Shown: positions 17,118-29,215, counted from the stretch's first letter. The stretch: 64,000 nucleotides of DNA from Labrys miyagiensis (GCF_030160835.1 NZ_BSPC01000026.1:62001-126000), one strand, 5' to 3'. The notes: generated from the letters alone by a model not told the origin. Numbers and translations: made by a program.

Positions 17118-17420
17118 CTTTTCCAAGTCCTCTGCTTGTCTCCGGTGCTAAGCCGGTATCCGTTCAGGCCTCATGGAAAAGAGAGGGGTGGTCAGACTCC
17201 TAAGTCAGTCCTTCGATGATCGCAGGCACGACCCGTCCCCTCCCGCCTCCAGCTCGGCGGCCACCGAGCTGGAGGCACCCCAAAGCTAAGCTTTCAGGAT
17301 AGGATTCGAATAGACAATCGCAGGCATCCTTGCCTGCTCTTCTTATCATCAAGCGCCGAGGTTCCAAGAGCAGGCAGAGAGGTCTGCGATCCCAGGCCAC
17401 AGCCTCATCGACTTACCGGT
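17118..17420 (-). ncRNA. Candidate bridge-RNA/left-end region of the IS110 element
   Basis: IS110-group elements encode a structured bridge RNA in the non-coding left end upstream of the recombinase. This stretch lies in that position and contains a perfect 13-bp stem with a 6-base loop (17245-17257 with 17264-17276), plus a smaller GCAGGC/GCCTGC hairpin near 17320-17340. I cannot identify target- or donor-binding loops by eye, so this is a positional and structural candidate only. The remaining bases to 17716 show no gene. Confidence 0.3.
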
Positions 17421-17716
17421 GACGGCATGCTCAGGGCCTCGCGTGCGATTCCGGTAATGCAAGCCCGCAGGCCGCGCCGGTCGATCCCCTGTTGAGTTCC
17501 AGCTTCTGTCGCCCATACTCTTGCACCAGAAAAATAAGTAGGTTCAGTATTTTAGGCCGATAGGGAGCGTGCTGATCCCAGGTTGATGACGCGGCTGGGG
17601 AACCGCGCGGGTTGCAAAAAGGTTGAAGGCGTACCACCCTTCGGGGATAATCCGGCTGATGACGATGTGTTTCAAGGACGGCGACAAGACCTGTTCGAAA
17701 TCAAGGGGGGTGTCCT

Positions 17717-18403
17717 GTGAATATGGACTTGGCACGGCAAGAACAGCAGACGTCTGCTGAACCCTCCACCGCACGGACCTATTATCGCTGGGCTCGCTTT
17801 TACGATCTCATCTTCGACTGGCCCTTCTATCCCGGCCGCCTGGCCGCCGCGAGAGCTGTGGCCAAGGCGCTTCCTGCCAAGGGTCGGGTGCTGGTCGCCG
17901 GCGTCGGGACGGGGCTGGAGCTTGGCCTGCTGCCGCGCGGCGGCACGATCATCGGCATCGATCTTGCACGGCCCATGCTCGATCTTGCCCGCGCGCGGGT
18001 CGTGCATAAGGGGCTCGACCACGTCAAGGCGCTGCGCCTGATGGATGCCGGCGCGCTCGAATTCGAGGATGCGAGCTTCGATGTCGTGCTGGCGCCCTAT
18101 CTTCTCAGCGTCGCCACCGAGCCCGACCGCGTGCTGGACGACATGTGGCGGGTAACGCGGCCGGGCGGCGAGATGGTGATCCTCGGTCATTTCTCGGCCG
18201 AGACGGGGCTGCGCTCCGACTTGGAAAAACGCCTGACGGGCGCCGGGGCCTGGCTCGGCTGGAGGCCCTATTTCCCCTATGCCGTGGTGGGCGACTGGCT
18301 CAGGGAGCAGCCCGATGCCGCGATCGTCGAAGAGCGGCAGATCGCGCCCTTCCGTCTCTTCACGCTGCTGCGCATCCGCAAGGATGGCCCCAGGGAGGCA
18401 TAG
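17717..18403 (+). CDS. Class I SAM-dependent methyltransferase, PmtA-like
   Basis: This 228-residue methyltransferase has the YYRWARFYDLIFDWPFYPGR start typical of bacterial phosphatidylethanolamine N-methyltransferases of the Rhodobacter/rhizobial PmtA kind, which convert phosphatidylethanolamine to phosphatidylcholine. The SAM-binding motif I is VLVAGVGTGLELGLLP, the acidic end of strand 2 is in GIDLARPML, and the post-motif VTRPGGEMVILGHF is present. Length and lack of a signal peptide fit a cytoplasmic or membrane-surface enzyme. A generic or ubiquinone-type methyltransferase remains possible because motif I begins with GVGTG rather than the usual acidic form. GTG at 17717 follows GGGGGGTGT. 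It converges with the acetyltransferase gene downstream. Confidence 0.75.
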   Translation: MNMDLARQEQQTSAEPSTARTYYRWARFYDLIFDWPFYPGRLAAARAVAKALPAKGRVLVAGVGTGLELGLLPRGGTIIGIDLARPMLDLARARVVHKGLDHVKALRLMDAGALEFEDASFDVVLAPYLLSVATEPDRVLDDMWRVTRPGGEMVILGHFSAETGLRSDLEKRLTGAGAWLGWRPYFPYAVVGDWLREQPDAAIVEERQIAPFRLFTLLRIRKDGPREA

Positions 18404-18436
18404 TCACGGTCGGGCCACGCCTCTTCCCACCCCCGC

Positions 18437-19372
18437 TCAAACGAAACGGTTGGAGAGATCCGGATTGACGCGACGGATCTCGCGCAGCGTCTTGTAGAAG
18501 GCACTCGACTTCATCACGATATAGCGGGGGGAGGTCATGCCGCCGAAGCCGGAATAGAGCAGGATCGAGCCGGCATTGGCCACGCCGTCGAAGTCGAAGA
18601 CGAGGCCCATCGAGGCCGCGCTCTTCATTGCATTCCAGATCAGCAGCGGGATGGCGCCGTTGCCGCTGTCGGGCGCCCGCGTCGAGAGCATGTAGTAATA
18701 GAGCTTTGCGTCCCAGACGCAGAAGACAGCGGCCTTGGGCGTGCCCTTTTCGTCCATCGCGGCCCAGAAATGGCCGCGCCCACGGTCCAGCGCCTTGCGG
18801 GCGACGTCCTCGCAGGTGGCAAAGTCGATGTTCGCGTTCTCGCCCTTCGCCTTGAGATTGGTGGCGTAAAAGCGGAAGAAGGCCTCGGGGGCCATCGCGC
18901 TGGAGACTCGATGGCTTTCCTCTGCGCGCCGGATGACATTGCGCGTCTTGTCCCGCATGCCCTTCCAGAGCACGTCGTGCGCTGCAGGCTGAACCTCGAA
19001 GGTGAACTGGACGGTGACCTGGAAATCCTCGGCCTGGAAGGCGAGCACATCCTTCACGCCGCGGTGCATCTTCTGGCGGAAAGAGGAAAGCTGTGGCAGT
19101 TTCTGGATGAGATCGCGCGTGATCGACTGGCGCTTTACGAAGCGGTTGGGCTCGCTTCCCGCGCCGTCATTGATCCCCGGGCCCAGGAAATGCGTGAGGG
19201 TGGGCATGTTGCTGCTGTGCAGCCCAAGTCGGGACTCCATCACGTAAGGCAGGCGACCCACGGTGCGCCCGCCCTCGGTAACCTCGACAACCTCCGCCCG
19301 CCCCTTTGTGGCGGCACTCAACCACCAGGGCTCGTGGAATATCGTCGGCACCAGGGGATCGAAAGAAGCCAT
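18437..19372 (-). CDS. FemAB/CelD-like GNAT-fold acetyltransferase
   Basis: This 311-residue protein resembles the Acetyltransf_6/FemAB-like group (BioF2-like or CelD-like proteins), which often accompany polysaccharide or peptidoglycan-type modifications. Diagnostic parts are the MRDKTRNVIRRAEE helix, the GHFWAAMDEKGTPKAAVFCVWDAKLYYYMLSTR strands, and the late LVFDFDGVANAGS and FYSGFGG-like segments. The start at ATG 19372 has GGGGA 8 bases upstream; an in-frame GTG at 19429 would add 19 residues. Acyl donor and acceptor are not evident. The gene is not in an operon; it converges on the methyltransferase. Confidence 0.75.
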   Translation of the reverse strand: MASFDPLVPTIFHEPWWLSAATKGRAEVVEVTEGGRTVGRLPYVMESRLGLHSSNMPTLTHFLGPGINDGAGSEPNRFVKRQSITRDLIQKLPQLSSFRQKMHRGVKDVLAFQAEDFQVTVQFTFEVQPAAHDVLWKGMRDKTRNVIRRAEESHRVSSAMAPEAFFRFYATNLKAKGENANIDFATCEDVARKALDRGRGHFWAAMDEKGTPKAAVFCVWDAKLYYYMLSTRAPDSGNGAIPLLIWNAMKSAASMGLVFDFDGVANAGSILLYSGFGGMTSPRYIVMKSSAFYKTLREIRRVNPDLSNRFV

Positions 19373-20026
19373 GGGCTCGATCCCCGTGTCATTTGGCAAT
19401 CCAAGACTGGTATGCGCCGGGCTCAGCACAAATCAAAACCTTGAGTTATTGAGTAAGTCAAATGGGTGTGTCTTTATATTGAGCACTATCAAGGAATTAC
19501 GTGGTCACGTAGGGAACAGTCAAGGTTTGAATTTATCTGATCGAAAATCAACTGGATCGATGAAAGAGGATGAAATTGCACCTTTCGAGGGCCAGTTAGA
19601 AAATGAATTACCTCAAAAGTATTAGCTTGTGTATGGCGTGAGAACGCGAGGCATCCGCGATGGGAAAATTAATTCCCGCATAAGTTGTATTGTCAGATTG
19701 TCCGAGCATGTCGCTGGCAATGGATAAAGCGCTCCCCACGGTCGGATCGGCTGTATTAATCTTTGTTAATCACGAGGTGGCGATGGGCGCCACCCAGCAT
19801 CTCGGCCAAACTATGAAGCAAGGTTAAGTCACAGTGGTGACAGGAAAGAGCATCTGTATATGGACTAGGACGACGGCATCGAATTGACCCTTGCCGGCCT
19901 CACCGCCGCGATCGATCTGCGCCGGCCAGCGGTCCGTTGGGCGTCAACCCCATGTAGCTACCCAATCAAACGAAAGCCCCCGTTGCGGTGGCGCAAGACG
20001 AGGGTTTGGAGTGCCGGAGCTGCGGC
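19373..20026. other. Non-coding stretch upstream of the acetyltransferase and downstream of the RND pump
   Basis: I see no credible gene here. The part from 19440 to 19860 is AT-rich relative to its neighbours and probably holds the acetyltransferase promoter. A hairpin GGTGGCG/CGCCACC lies near 19772-19791, and a dyad ATTAAT...TTAAT lies just before it. Near 19975-20010 an imperfect GC-rich hairpin followed on the minus strand by CTTTCGTTT could terminate the pump genes. Confidence 0.5.
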
Positions 20027-23236
<3,210 letters not shown>

Positions 23237-23239
23237 GGC

Positions 23240-24475
23240 TTACTGCCCGGCCGCGTTGGTCGCCGCCGGCGCATCGGGGGCAGGGGATGGCGTAACCTTG
23301 GCCCCCGGCCTGACGCGCTGGATGCCGTCGACCACCACCTTGTCCCCCTCGTTCAGGCCGGCCGAAACGGTGGCGATGGCGGGAGTGGTCTGTCCAAGCG
23401 TGATGCGCCTCTGGGAGACGGTGTTGTCATCGCCGACGACATAGACATAGCTGCCCTGCTGATCGCTCAGCACGGCGGCGCGTGGGATGGCGAGTGCCAG
23501 AATCGGCTCGGCGCCCTCGAGCAGCACGGTGACGAATTCGCCGTCCACGAGCGGGCGACGGTTGAGATCGCCCGGCTTGGTGTCGGGATTGATGGGGTTG
23601 GGGATCTGGCCGCGAAGATTGACGGTATCGGTGCCTGACGCCACAGAGGGATCGACGAAATCGAGCTTGCCTTCGGGGCCGTAGAGTTTGCCGTCCGGCA
23701 GGCGCACTCTGATGCGCACCGAGTTGAATCCCCCCTTGCCGGCGTAATAGGAGCCGAGGTCCAGGAACTGGGGCGAGGGCACGGGGAAGGTGACATACAT
23801 CGGGTCCTGGCTGACGATGGTCGTCAGCGTGCCCGAGGTCGGTGTGACCACATTGCCCACGGTCACGGCCGTGCGGCCGATCTTGCCGTCGATCGGGGAG
23901 GTGATGGTGGTGTAGTCGAGGTTGATCTGGGAGGTCTTGAGCTGCGCCTGGGCGCCGAGGATCTGGGCTTCATAGGCCTGCTGCTGGGCCAGCGCGCTGT
24001 CGACCGAGGATTGCTGACCGGCGGGCGTCGCCAACAATTGCTGGGCACGCTGCGTGGTCAGCTTGGCATTGCGCAGCAGCGCCTCATACTGCGTGATCGT
24101 GGCTTGGTTGGCTTCGACCAGCGCCTCGAAGGGCGGGCGTTCCAGCCGGTAGAGCACATCACCCTTCTTGACCTCGGCGCCCTCGGTGAAGGGTGTTTCC
24201 TCGAGCTGAGCCGTGACGCGGGCCACGATGTTGACGCGGTTCACCGCCTCGATGCGGCCGATGAATTGCTGGGTCTGGGTGATCGGCGTCTTCTTGGCGA
24301 CGATGAAGCCGATGGCCGGCGGCGGCCCACCGGGCATCTGAGCCGAGGCTGGTGCAACCGACAGAGGCAGGGTCGTCGAGGCAAGCAGGGCAGCGAACAT
24401 CAGGGCCCGCAGGGGCAGACAGCGAGCGATGGATGCGTTGGAGACAAGAAAACGCCGTGCAATCAGGAGATCCAT
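23240..24475 (-). CDS. RND efflux periplasmic adaptor subunit
   Basis: This 411-residue membrane fusion protein links the RND transporter to the outer-membrane channel. A signal sequence (about residues 1-45, ending in APASAQ) precedes the barrel-sandwich hybrid domain (IVARVTAQLEETPFTEGAEVKKGDVLYRLERPPFEALV), an alpha-helical hairpin with glutamine-rich coiled coil (residues about 105-190), the LDYTTITSPIDGKIGRT lipoyl half, and beta-barrel and membrane-proximal domains. Start 24475 is preceded by AGGA; an in-frame TTG at 24481 is less likely. The signal region is unusually long, with several charged residues before the hydrophobic core. It is the first gene of the pump operon. Confidence 0.92.
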   Translation of the reverse strand: MDLLIARRFLVSNASIARCLPLRALMFAALLASTTLPLSVAPASAQMPGGPPPAIGFIVAKKTPITQTQQFIGRIEAVNRVNIVARVTAQLEETPFTEGAEVKKGDVLYRLERPPFEALVEANQATITQYEALLRNAKLTTQRAQQLLATPAGQQSSVDSALAQQQAYEAQILGAQAQLKTSQINLDYTTITSPIDGKIGRTAVTVGNVVTPTSGTLTTIVSQDPMYVTFPVPSPQFLDLGSYYAGKGGFNSVRIRVRLPDGKLYGPEGKLDFVDPSVASGTDTVNLRGQIPNPINPDTKPGDLNRRPLVDGEFVTVLLEGAEPILALAIPRAAVLSDQQGSYVYVVGDDNTVSQRRITLGQTTPAIATVSAGLNEGDKVVVDGIQRVRPGAKVTPSPAPDAPAATNAAGQ

Positions 24476-24810
24476 CGCCAATCCTGCCAGGTGATGCCAG
24501 CCGCTGCGGATCTTCCGTTGGCATCAGCAACGACTCCGCACCACGATACGAACTGGAACCTAAAGTCGAAAACACAAATCAAATAAGTAGCCGAGTTTCC
24601 AATCTAGGAAGCTCGCCCGCATCGGGTCAATGGCCGGGCGGACGAAAGGTCTGATGTTTCGGCTAAGTCACGGACAATGAGACATTTTCGCAACAAACGC
24701 GCCAGGGTTGTGCGGCGTGTTCTGGGCTACGAAATCGGTAGTTGCGATGGCCCCAGTCACCCTTCTCGCGGCTTGAGGAGACATTCACCCGCAACATACG
24801 CACTTGGACC
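24476..24810. promoter_or_regulatory. Upstream region of the RND pump operon
   Basis: This 335-base gap has no gene. Being between lysR and the adaptor gene on the same strand, it should contain the pump promoter. No clear operator was recognised. Confidence 0.45.
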
Positions 24811-25737
24811 CTATTGATGCTCCTGAGGCCTGGATGCCTGCTTGCCGGGGCACTGTTTCAGGCGCTCGATCAGCCAGCGGCCAGCCGGACCGGGCGGATC
24901 AGCCGTCCGATAGACGGCGAACATCGGCAAGATCAATCCGCCGGGCGGTACATCTTCGATTTCCAGCACCACGAGGCGGCCGCTGGCAATATCCGCCTGC
25001 ACGGCATGGAGCGGCATGCCCCCCCATCCCAGACCATTGAGCAGGAAGGCGTGCTTGGCGAAGAGATCTGCGAGACGCCAGGTCGATGGCGACATCACGC
25101 CGACCTCCTGACCCGCGGACAGTTCGGACCTGTCCGTCAGCACGAGCTGAACGTGCTTGGCGAGCTCGGCCTTGGGAATGATCCCCTCGAAGGAAGCCAG
25201 GGAATGGTCTTGGGCCGCGACCATGAGGAAGGTCACTTCCGATACTCTTTCGCTGGTCATGGAGGCCGGTGGCGTCGGTACGGGACCGACAATGCCGAGG
25301 CTGGCGCGGCCGTCGAGGACAGGCTGGTACACCCCGCCCAACGCTTCAACATAGAGCCGCAAGGGTGTCCCGGGAAAACGCACCCTGAAATCCTTGGCGG
25401 CCTCCGTAATGGCCTGGATGGGATAGAACACATCGATGACGGCGGAGAGCTCGGCCTCCAGGCCCGCTGCCATTCCCTTGGCGCGGGATTTCATGAAATC
25501 CACGCCTGAAACGATCCCGCGAGCATCCGCAAGCAGGGCTGCGCCGGCTGGCGTCAATTTTGGATAACGGGCCGAGCGGTCAAAGAGGGCAACACCGATC
25601 TGCCCTTCCAGATTGCTGACGAGGTCGCTGACCACCGATTGGGCTCTGCGAAGCTTTCGGGCTGCGGCCGAGAAGCTTCCCTCGTCAGCGGCGGCAATGA
25701 AGGTTCGCAACTGATCGAGAGACACGCCGTCCAACAT
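24811..25737 (-). CDS. LysR-family transcriptional regulator
   Basis: This 308-residue regulator has the N-terminal winged helix-turn-helix (LDQLRTFIAAADEGSFSAAARKLRRAQSVVSDLVSNLE, seen in segments over residues 7-45) and a C-terminal co-inducer-binding domain of the periplasmic-binding type. It is divergent from the azoreductase gene with a 163-base gap containing two dyads, the classic LysR arrangement, so it probably controls the redox cluster in response to a quinone or electrophile. It could also affect the RND pump that follows it on the same strand. The effector is unknown. Confidence 0.92.
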   Translation of the reverse strand: MLDGVSLDQLRTFIAAADEGSFSAAARKLRRAQSVVSDLVSNLEGQIGVALFDRSARYPKLTPAGAALLADARGIVSGVDFMKSRAKGMAAGLEAELSAVIDVFYPIQAITEAAKDFRVRFPGTPLRLYVEALGGVYQPVLDGRASLGIVGPVPTPPASMTSERVSEVTFLMVAAQDHSLASFEGIIPKAELAKHVQLVLTDRSELSAGQEVGVMSPSTWRLADLFAKHAFLLNGLGWGGMPLHAVQADIASGRLVVLEIEDVPPGGLILPMFAVYRTADPPGPAGRWLIERLKQCPGKQASRPQEHQ

Positions 25738-25747
25738 TGCCGTTCCA

Positions 25748-25794
25748 ATCTATCGAAATTCCCGATGGATAGGATCGAAATATACCGACTATCC
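25748..25794. promoter_or_regulatory. LysR operator candidates between lysR and azoR
   Basis: Two dyads lie in the divergent gap: ATCTATCG...CGATGGAT (25748-25755 with 25763-25770, 7 of 8 positions symmetric), and GGATAG...CTATCC (25767-25772 with 25789-25794). The spacing of tandem dyads is as expected for LysR recall and activation sites. Confidence 0.5.
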
Positions 25795-25900
25795 AGAATG
25801 GCGGCAAGCATGCGAGATCCTCACCATGCTCCGCTACCTCAAAAACCTGCTTTCACCCCAACCATCCACACCACGCAAAAACGCGATGGAGACCCGTTCG

Positions 25901-26515
25901 ATGAAGCTTCTGCATCTGGATTCGAGCATTCTCAGCACATATTCGGTCAGCCGTGCCCTCTCGTCGGAGATCGTGGCGCGCAAGGCCTCGCTTCATCCCG
26001 GCATCGAGGTCGTCTATCGCGACCTTGCGACGGATGCGGCCTTGCATCTGTCGGGCGCGCATCTTGCGGCTTGGCAGGGAACGCCGGTGGAGGATGCCGC
26101 CCTCGGCAAGGATCTCGCCAGCGGCGGCACCTATCTCGAGGAGCTCTCGGCCGCCGACATCATCGTCATCGGCGCGCCCATGTATAATTTCTCGGTCCCG
26201 TCCCAACTCAAGGCCTGGATCGATCGCGTCGTCGTCGCGGGCAAGACGTTCCGCTATGCCGAGAACGGCGCCCCCGAAGGCCTGCTGCCAAAAGGCAAGA
26301 AGGCATTCATCGCCTCCTCTCGCGGTGGCGTCTACACCGGTGGAAGTCCGGCGGCGGCGCTTGAGCACCATGAAAGCTACCTGACTGGCATTTTGGCTTT
26401 CATCGGCGTTTCCGATGTTACCGTTGTTCGCGCTGAAGGCCTCGCCATTGGTCCGGATGCAAAGGACGCCGCTCTTGCCAAGGCGCGAGCGGAGATTGCG
26501 GCTCTGGCGGCCTGA
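25901..26515 (+). CDS. azoR: FMN-dependent NADH:quinone oxidoreductase (azoreductase)
   Basis: AzoR is a cytosolic flavoprotein that reduces quinones, azo dyes and related electrophiles by two-electron transfer from NADH, preventing semiquinone formation. The 204-residue length equals the family norm. The flavodoxin-like fold opens with KLLHLDSSILSTYSVSRAL, which includes the FMN phosphate loop, and contains APMYNFSVPSQLKAWIDRV and SRGGVYTG segments that line the flavin site. The ATG at 25901 has GGAG 9 bases upstream; ATG 25886 is in frame. It is the first gene of the LysR-divergent cluster, and its role in quinone detoxification sets the likely theme for the rest. Confidence 0.93.
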   Translation: MKLLHLDSSILSTYSVSRALSSEIVARKASLHPGIEVVYRDLATDAALHLSGAHLAAWQGTPVEDAALGKDLASGGTYLEELSAADIIVIGAPMYNFSVPSQLKAWIDRVVVAGKTFRYAENGAPEGLLPKGKKAFIASSRGGVYTGGSPAAALEHHESYLTGILAFIGVSDVTVVRAEGLAIGPDAKDAALAKARAEIAALAA

Positions 26516-26661
26516 TTTCCCGACCGCTCTCCCACTTTTGTCGTGTTCGCCTCGTCGGAGCCGTGCGTGCGGTTCCGGCTGGAATCGCGCGCGCCGAATG
26601 CCCGCTTCCCGCAGCAACGCGAAAGCGGGATCCCTCAACGATCCGAATGGAAACACTTGCA

Positions 26662-27279
26662 ATGAAATCCTACATCGTCGCCGGCGCGGTCGCGGCTCTT
26701 CTCGGCATCGCGGCACCCCTTCATGCTCAGGCGCAGATCGCCTCGCAGGATCCGAAAGCCGTCAAGGCGGGCACCTATAAGGTCGAGCCCTTTCATACCC
26801 AGATAGCCTTCTCGATTTCCCACTTCGGCTTCACCGATTTCTCAGGCTTCTTTTCGGGTGCTTCCGGAACCTTGCAGATTGATCCTGCCAAGCCGGACTC
26901 CGCGAAACTGGATGTCACGATCCCTGAGACATCGATCCTCACGACGGTCTCCGTGCTCGATGACCAGCTCAAGGGCGACCAGTGGTTTGATACCGCAAAG
27001 TTCGCAAACGCCACCTTCACGTCGACCAAGGTGACGTCGACCGGAAAGGGCACCGCGACCATCGTCGGCGATTTCACGCTTCACGGTGTCACCAAACCTA
27101 TTACGCTGAAGGCGCGTCTCGTCGGTTCCGGCGTCGATCCCCTGGACAAGACCTTCACCGTCGGCTTCGAGGCGACAGGGACGATCAAGCGCAGCGACTT
27201 CGGCGTGAAGCAGTATCTGCCGCTGCTCGGCGACGAGGTTCACCTCGCCATCGCCGGCAACTTCAAGCTGCAGCAGTGA
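26662..27279 (+). CDS. YceI family periplasmic lipocalin-like protein (first copy)
   Basis: YceI proteins are small secreted beta-barrels that bind an isoprenoid chain and are often induced by base or oxidative stress. This 205-residue copy has a signal peptide (about residues 1-25, cut near AQAQ), then the typical YKVEPFHTQIAFSISHFGFTDFSGFF start, the DQWFDTAKFANATFTS segment, the DFTLHGVTKPITLKARL strand pair and the FEATGTIKRSDFGVKQYLP end. All family landmarks are in place. ATG 26662 is chosen over ATG 26647 because it starts directly at the signal peptide. It is followed after 4 bases by the cytochrome gene. Confidence 0.93.
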   Translation: MKSYIVAGAVAALLGIAAPLHAQAQIASQDPKAVKAGTYKVEPFHTQIAFSISHFGFTDFSGFFSGASGTLQIDPAKPDSAKLDVTIPETSILTTVSVLDDQLKGDQWFDTAKFANATFTSTKVTSTGKGTATIVGDFTLHGVTKPITLKARLVGSGVDPLDKTFTVGFEATGTIKRSDFGVKQYLPLLGDEVHLAIAGNFKLQQ

Positions 27280-27283
27280 TGTG

Positions 27284-27898
27284 ATGTCGCCGGCACGCCC
27301 CAGCCAGCGATACACCTGGGTCGCCATCATCCTTCATTGGGTGATGGCGCTCGGGATCCTCGCACTCGCCGTCATGGGCCTGGCGATGACGCATCTGACG
27401 CTGTCACCGATGCGATTGTTCCAGCTCTACCAGCTTCACAAGTCGGTCGGCATAACCATTTTGCTGGCTGCGTTTTTACGTCTGGCGTGGCGCCTGATGA
27501 ACCATCCGCCGAAACTGCCGACGGCAATGCCGGCCATCGAACGAATGGCTGCCGCCGGAGGGCATCTACTCCTATATGTCTTTCTTTTTGCCTTGCCGCT
27601 CACCGGTTGGGCCCTCGTGTCGGCTTCCGTATTCAATATTCCAACCGTCCTGTATGGCGTCGTGCCGTGGCCGCACCTTCCGTTTCTGTCAACGCTGACG
27701 GACAAGGCTCCGGTCGAGGCTGTGTTCAAGACTGTGCATGCCTATGGAGCCTGGGCGCTCATCGCGTTGGTGAGCCTGCATGCCGCGGCCGCGCTGCGCC
27801 ATCATTTCATCCTCGGCGACGACGTGCTGCTGCGGATGCTGCCTGGCCGCCGCAAGCCGCCGGTCAATCCGACACAGCTCGACGAGGTTTCTCAATGA
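27284..27898 (+). CDS. Cytochrome b561 family protein
   Basis: This 204-residue four-helix membrane cytochrome should bind two b hemes and pass electrons between quinols or superoxide and periplasmic partners. Histidines are in the expected places: IILHWVMALG (helix 1), YQLHKSVGITILL (helix 2), GGHLLLYVFLFALPLTGWAL (helix 3) and KTVHAYGAWALI (helix 4). It sits between two yceI genes and overlaps the second by four bases (ATGA), so the three are translated together. In many proteobacteria yceI is paired with such a cytochrome, suggesting joint action on quinones or isoprenoids; that function is inferred. Start GTG 27281 is an alternative. Confidence 0.92.
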   Translation: MSPARPSQRYTWVAIILHWVMALGILALAVMGLAMTHLTLSPMRLFQLYQLHKSVGITILLAAFLRLAWRLMNHPPKLPTAMPAIERMAAAGGHLLLYVFLFALPLTGWALVSASVFNIPTVLYGVVPWPHLPFLSTLTDKAPVEAVFKTVHAYGAWALIALVSLHAAAALRHHFILGDDVLLRMLPGRRKPPVNPTQLDEVSQ

Positions 27899-28482
27899 CG
27901 ATATCCACCAAACTGCCAGTGAAGATTTCTGCGGGCGTGGCTTTGGCAGCCTTGTTGGCCACGGCGGCCATGCCTGCCAGTGCCGCGGACTGGAAACTCG
28001 ACCCCGGCAAGAGCACGCTCGGTTTCTCCGGCGTACAGGCCGGTGCTGCGTTCCAGGGCAAGTTCTCGAACTACAACGCCGTCATCGCCTTCGATCCCGA
28101 TCACCTCGAAACATCCCATATCAGTGTGACTGTCGACCTCGCCAGCGCGGCCACCGGGGATGCCCAGCGCGATACGGCCTTGCCGGGCCAGGATTGGTTT
28201 GACACGGGCGAGTTTCCGCAAGCGAAATTCGATGCGGATGCCATCCGGCAAACAGGCACGGGGTCCTATGAAGCCTCCGGCAAGCTGACGCTGCGCGGTG
28301 TCGCTCGTCCGTTCGTCCTTCCCTTCACCCTGGACCTCGACGGAGGCGCGGCCCATGCCAAGGGCCATGGTACCCTGCTTCGCAATGATTTCGGCGTCGG
28401 CCAGGGGCCGTGGAGCAGCGGGCAATGGGTCGCGCTCGAGGTCGGCGTTGACGTCGACATCGTCGCCACGCGTTCCAACTGA
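27895..28482 (+). CDS. YceI family periplasmic protein (second copy)
   Basis: This 195-residue YceI protein has a signal peptide ending near PASA. It continues with WKLDPGKSTLGFSGVQAGAAFQGKF, the GQDWFDTGEFPQAKFDAD segment, the GKLTLRGVARPFVLPF strand pair and RNDFGVGQGPW near the end. It is considerably diverged from the first copy, so this is an old duplication or separate acquisition, not a recent tandem repeat. Its start overlaps the cytochrome stop by four bases. The pair of differing barrels around a cytochrome may bind different chain lengths or redox states of a quinone-like ligand; this is inference. Confidence 0.92.
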   Translation: MTISTKLPVKISAGVALAALLATAAMPASAADWKLDPGKSTLGFSGVQAGAAFQGKFSNYNAVIAFDPDHLETSHISVTVDLASAATGDAQRDTALPGQDWFDTGEFPQAKFDADAIRQTGTGSYEASGKLTLRGVARPFVLPFTLDLDGGAAHAKGHGTLLRNDFGVGQGPWSSGQWVALEVGVDVDIVATRSN

Positions 28483-28504
28483 TCGTATCTGAAGGGAAAA
28501 CGCC

Positions 28505-29215
28505 ATGCTCGAGCTCAGATCTCGCGACGAAATCGCAGGCGCCGATATTGGATGGCTTAAGGCCCGGCACCATTTTGCCATCGGTTCGCATGGCAACCCT
28601 GCGCACGGCCCCGTCGGCAGCCTCTATGTGTGGAACGACGACGAGATAGCGCCCCATTCGGGCTTTCCGCTGCATCATCATGCGAATGTCGAGATCATCA
28701 CCTATGTGCGTGAAGGTGTCATCACGCATGAGGACAGCCTCGGCAATCGCGGTCGCACCGTGGCAGGCGACGTGCAGGTGATGAGCGCCGGGACGGGCAT
28801 TCGCCATTCCGAACGGAACGAGGAACTCGTCCCGACCCGCATTTTTCAGATCTGGATTCACCCCAGGGAGCGAGATGGCGCACCACGATGGGGTTCCAAA
28901 CCCTTTCCCAGGAGCGATCGTTCGGGACGGTTCATAGCGCTTGCGAGCGGCAACGCGATCGATGGAGCGCTGCCCATCCGCGCCAATGCGGACGTCTATG
29001 GTGCGGTGCTCCTTGCGGGTACGACAACCGAGTTTGCTCTTCATGCCGGTGGAAGTGCTTATCTCGTGCCTGCAACAGGCTCGATTCTGGTCAATGATGA
29101 GCGCGTGGAAGCAGGCGAGGGGATTGCCGTGCTTGAGGAGGGGGTCATCCGCATCGAGGCTGTTGGGGATGCAGAGGTGGTTCTTGTCGAAACAGGCGCT
29201 TTGCGAGATCGATGA
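28505..29215 (+). CDS. Pirin family protein (bicupin)
   Basis: Pirins are bicupin metalloproteins; bacterial members can act as quercetin 2,3-dioxygenases or redox sensors. This 236-residue copy has the N-terminal cupin with the metal-binding set: LHHHANVEIITYV, THEDS and GTGIRHSE supply the usual His, His, His and Glu ligands. The C-terminal cupin lacks an obvious metal set, as usual. Family strings such as GRTVAGDVQVMSAG and FQIWIHPRE are clear. It lies 22 bases after the second yceI gene in the same direction and is likely part of the same operon. A regulatory instead of enzymatic role cannot be excluded. Confidence 0.92.
   Translation: MLELRSRDEIAGADIGWLKARHHFAIGSHGNPAHGPVGSLYVWNDDEIAPHSGFPLHHHANVEIITYVREGVITHEDSLGNRGRTVAGDVQVMSAGTGIRHSERNEELVPTRIFQIWIHPRERDGAPRWGSKPFPRSDRSGRFIALASGNAIDGALPIRANADVYGAVLLAGTTTEFALHAGGSAYLVPATGSILVNDERVEAGEGIAVLEEGVIRIEAVGDAEVVLVETGALRDR

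Larger units (their letters stand above)
16150..17420 (-). mobile_element. IS110-family insertion sequence (approximate limits)
   Basis: The element is defined by its transposase (16170-17117) and its flanks. IS110 elements lack terminal inverted repeats and target duplications, so the ends cannot be fixed by eye; limits are approximate. The octamer GTATCCGT occurs at 16156-16163 and again exactly 1000 bases away at 17156-17163, which may mark a core or end sequence. The right end lies within about 35 bases of ttuC. The region upstream of the transposase (to about 17420) is non-coding with a strong hairpin, as expected for the left end. Confidence 0.6.

Noticed and set aside
17200-17400. A 66-codon open frame upstream of the IS110 transposase
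   Set aside because: It has no ribosome binding site or family, and overlaps the 13-bp hairpin in the presumed IS left end.
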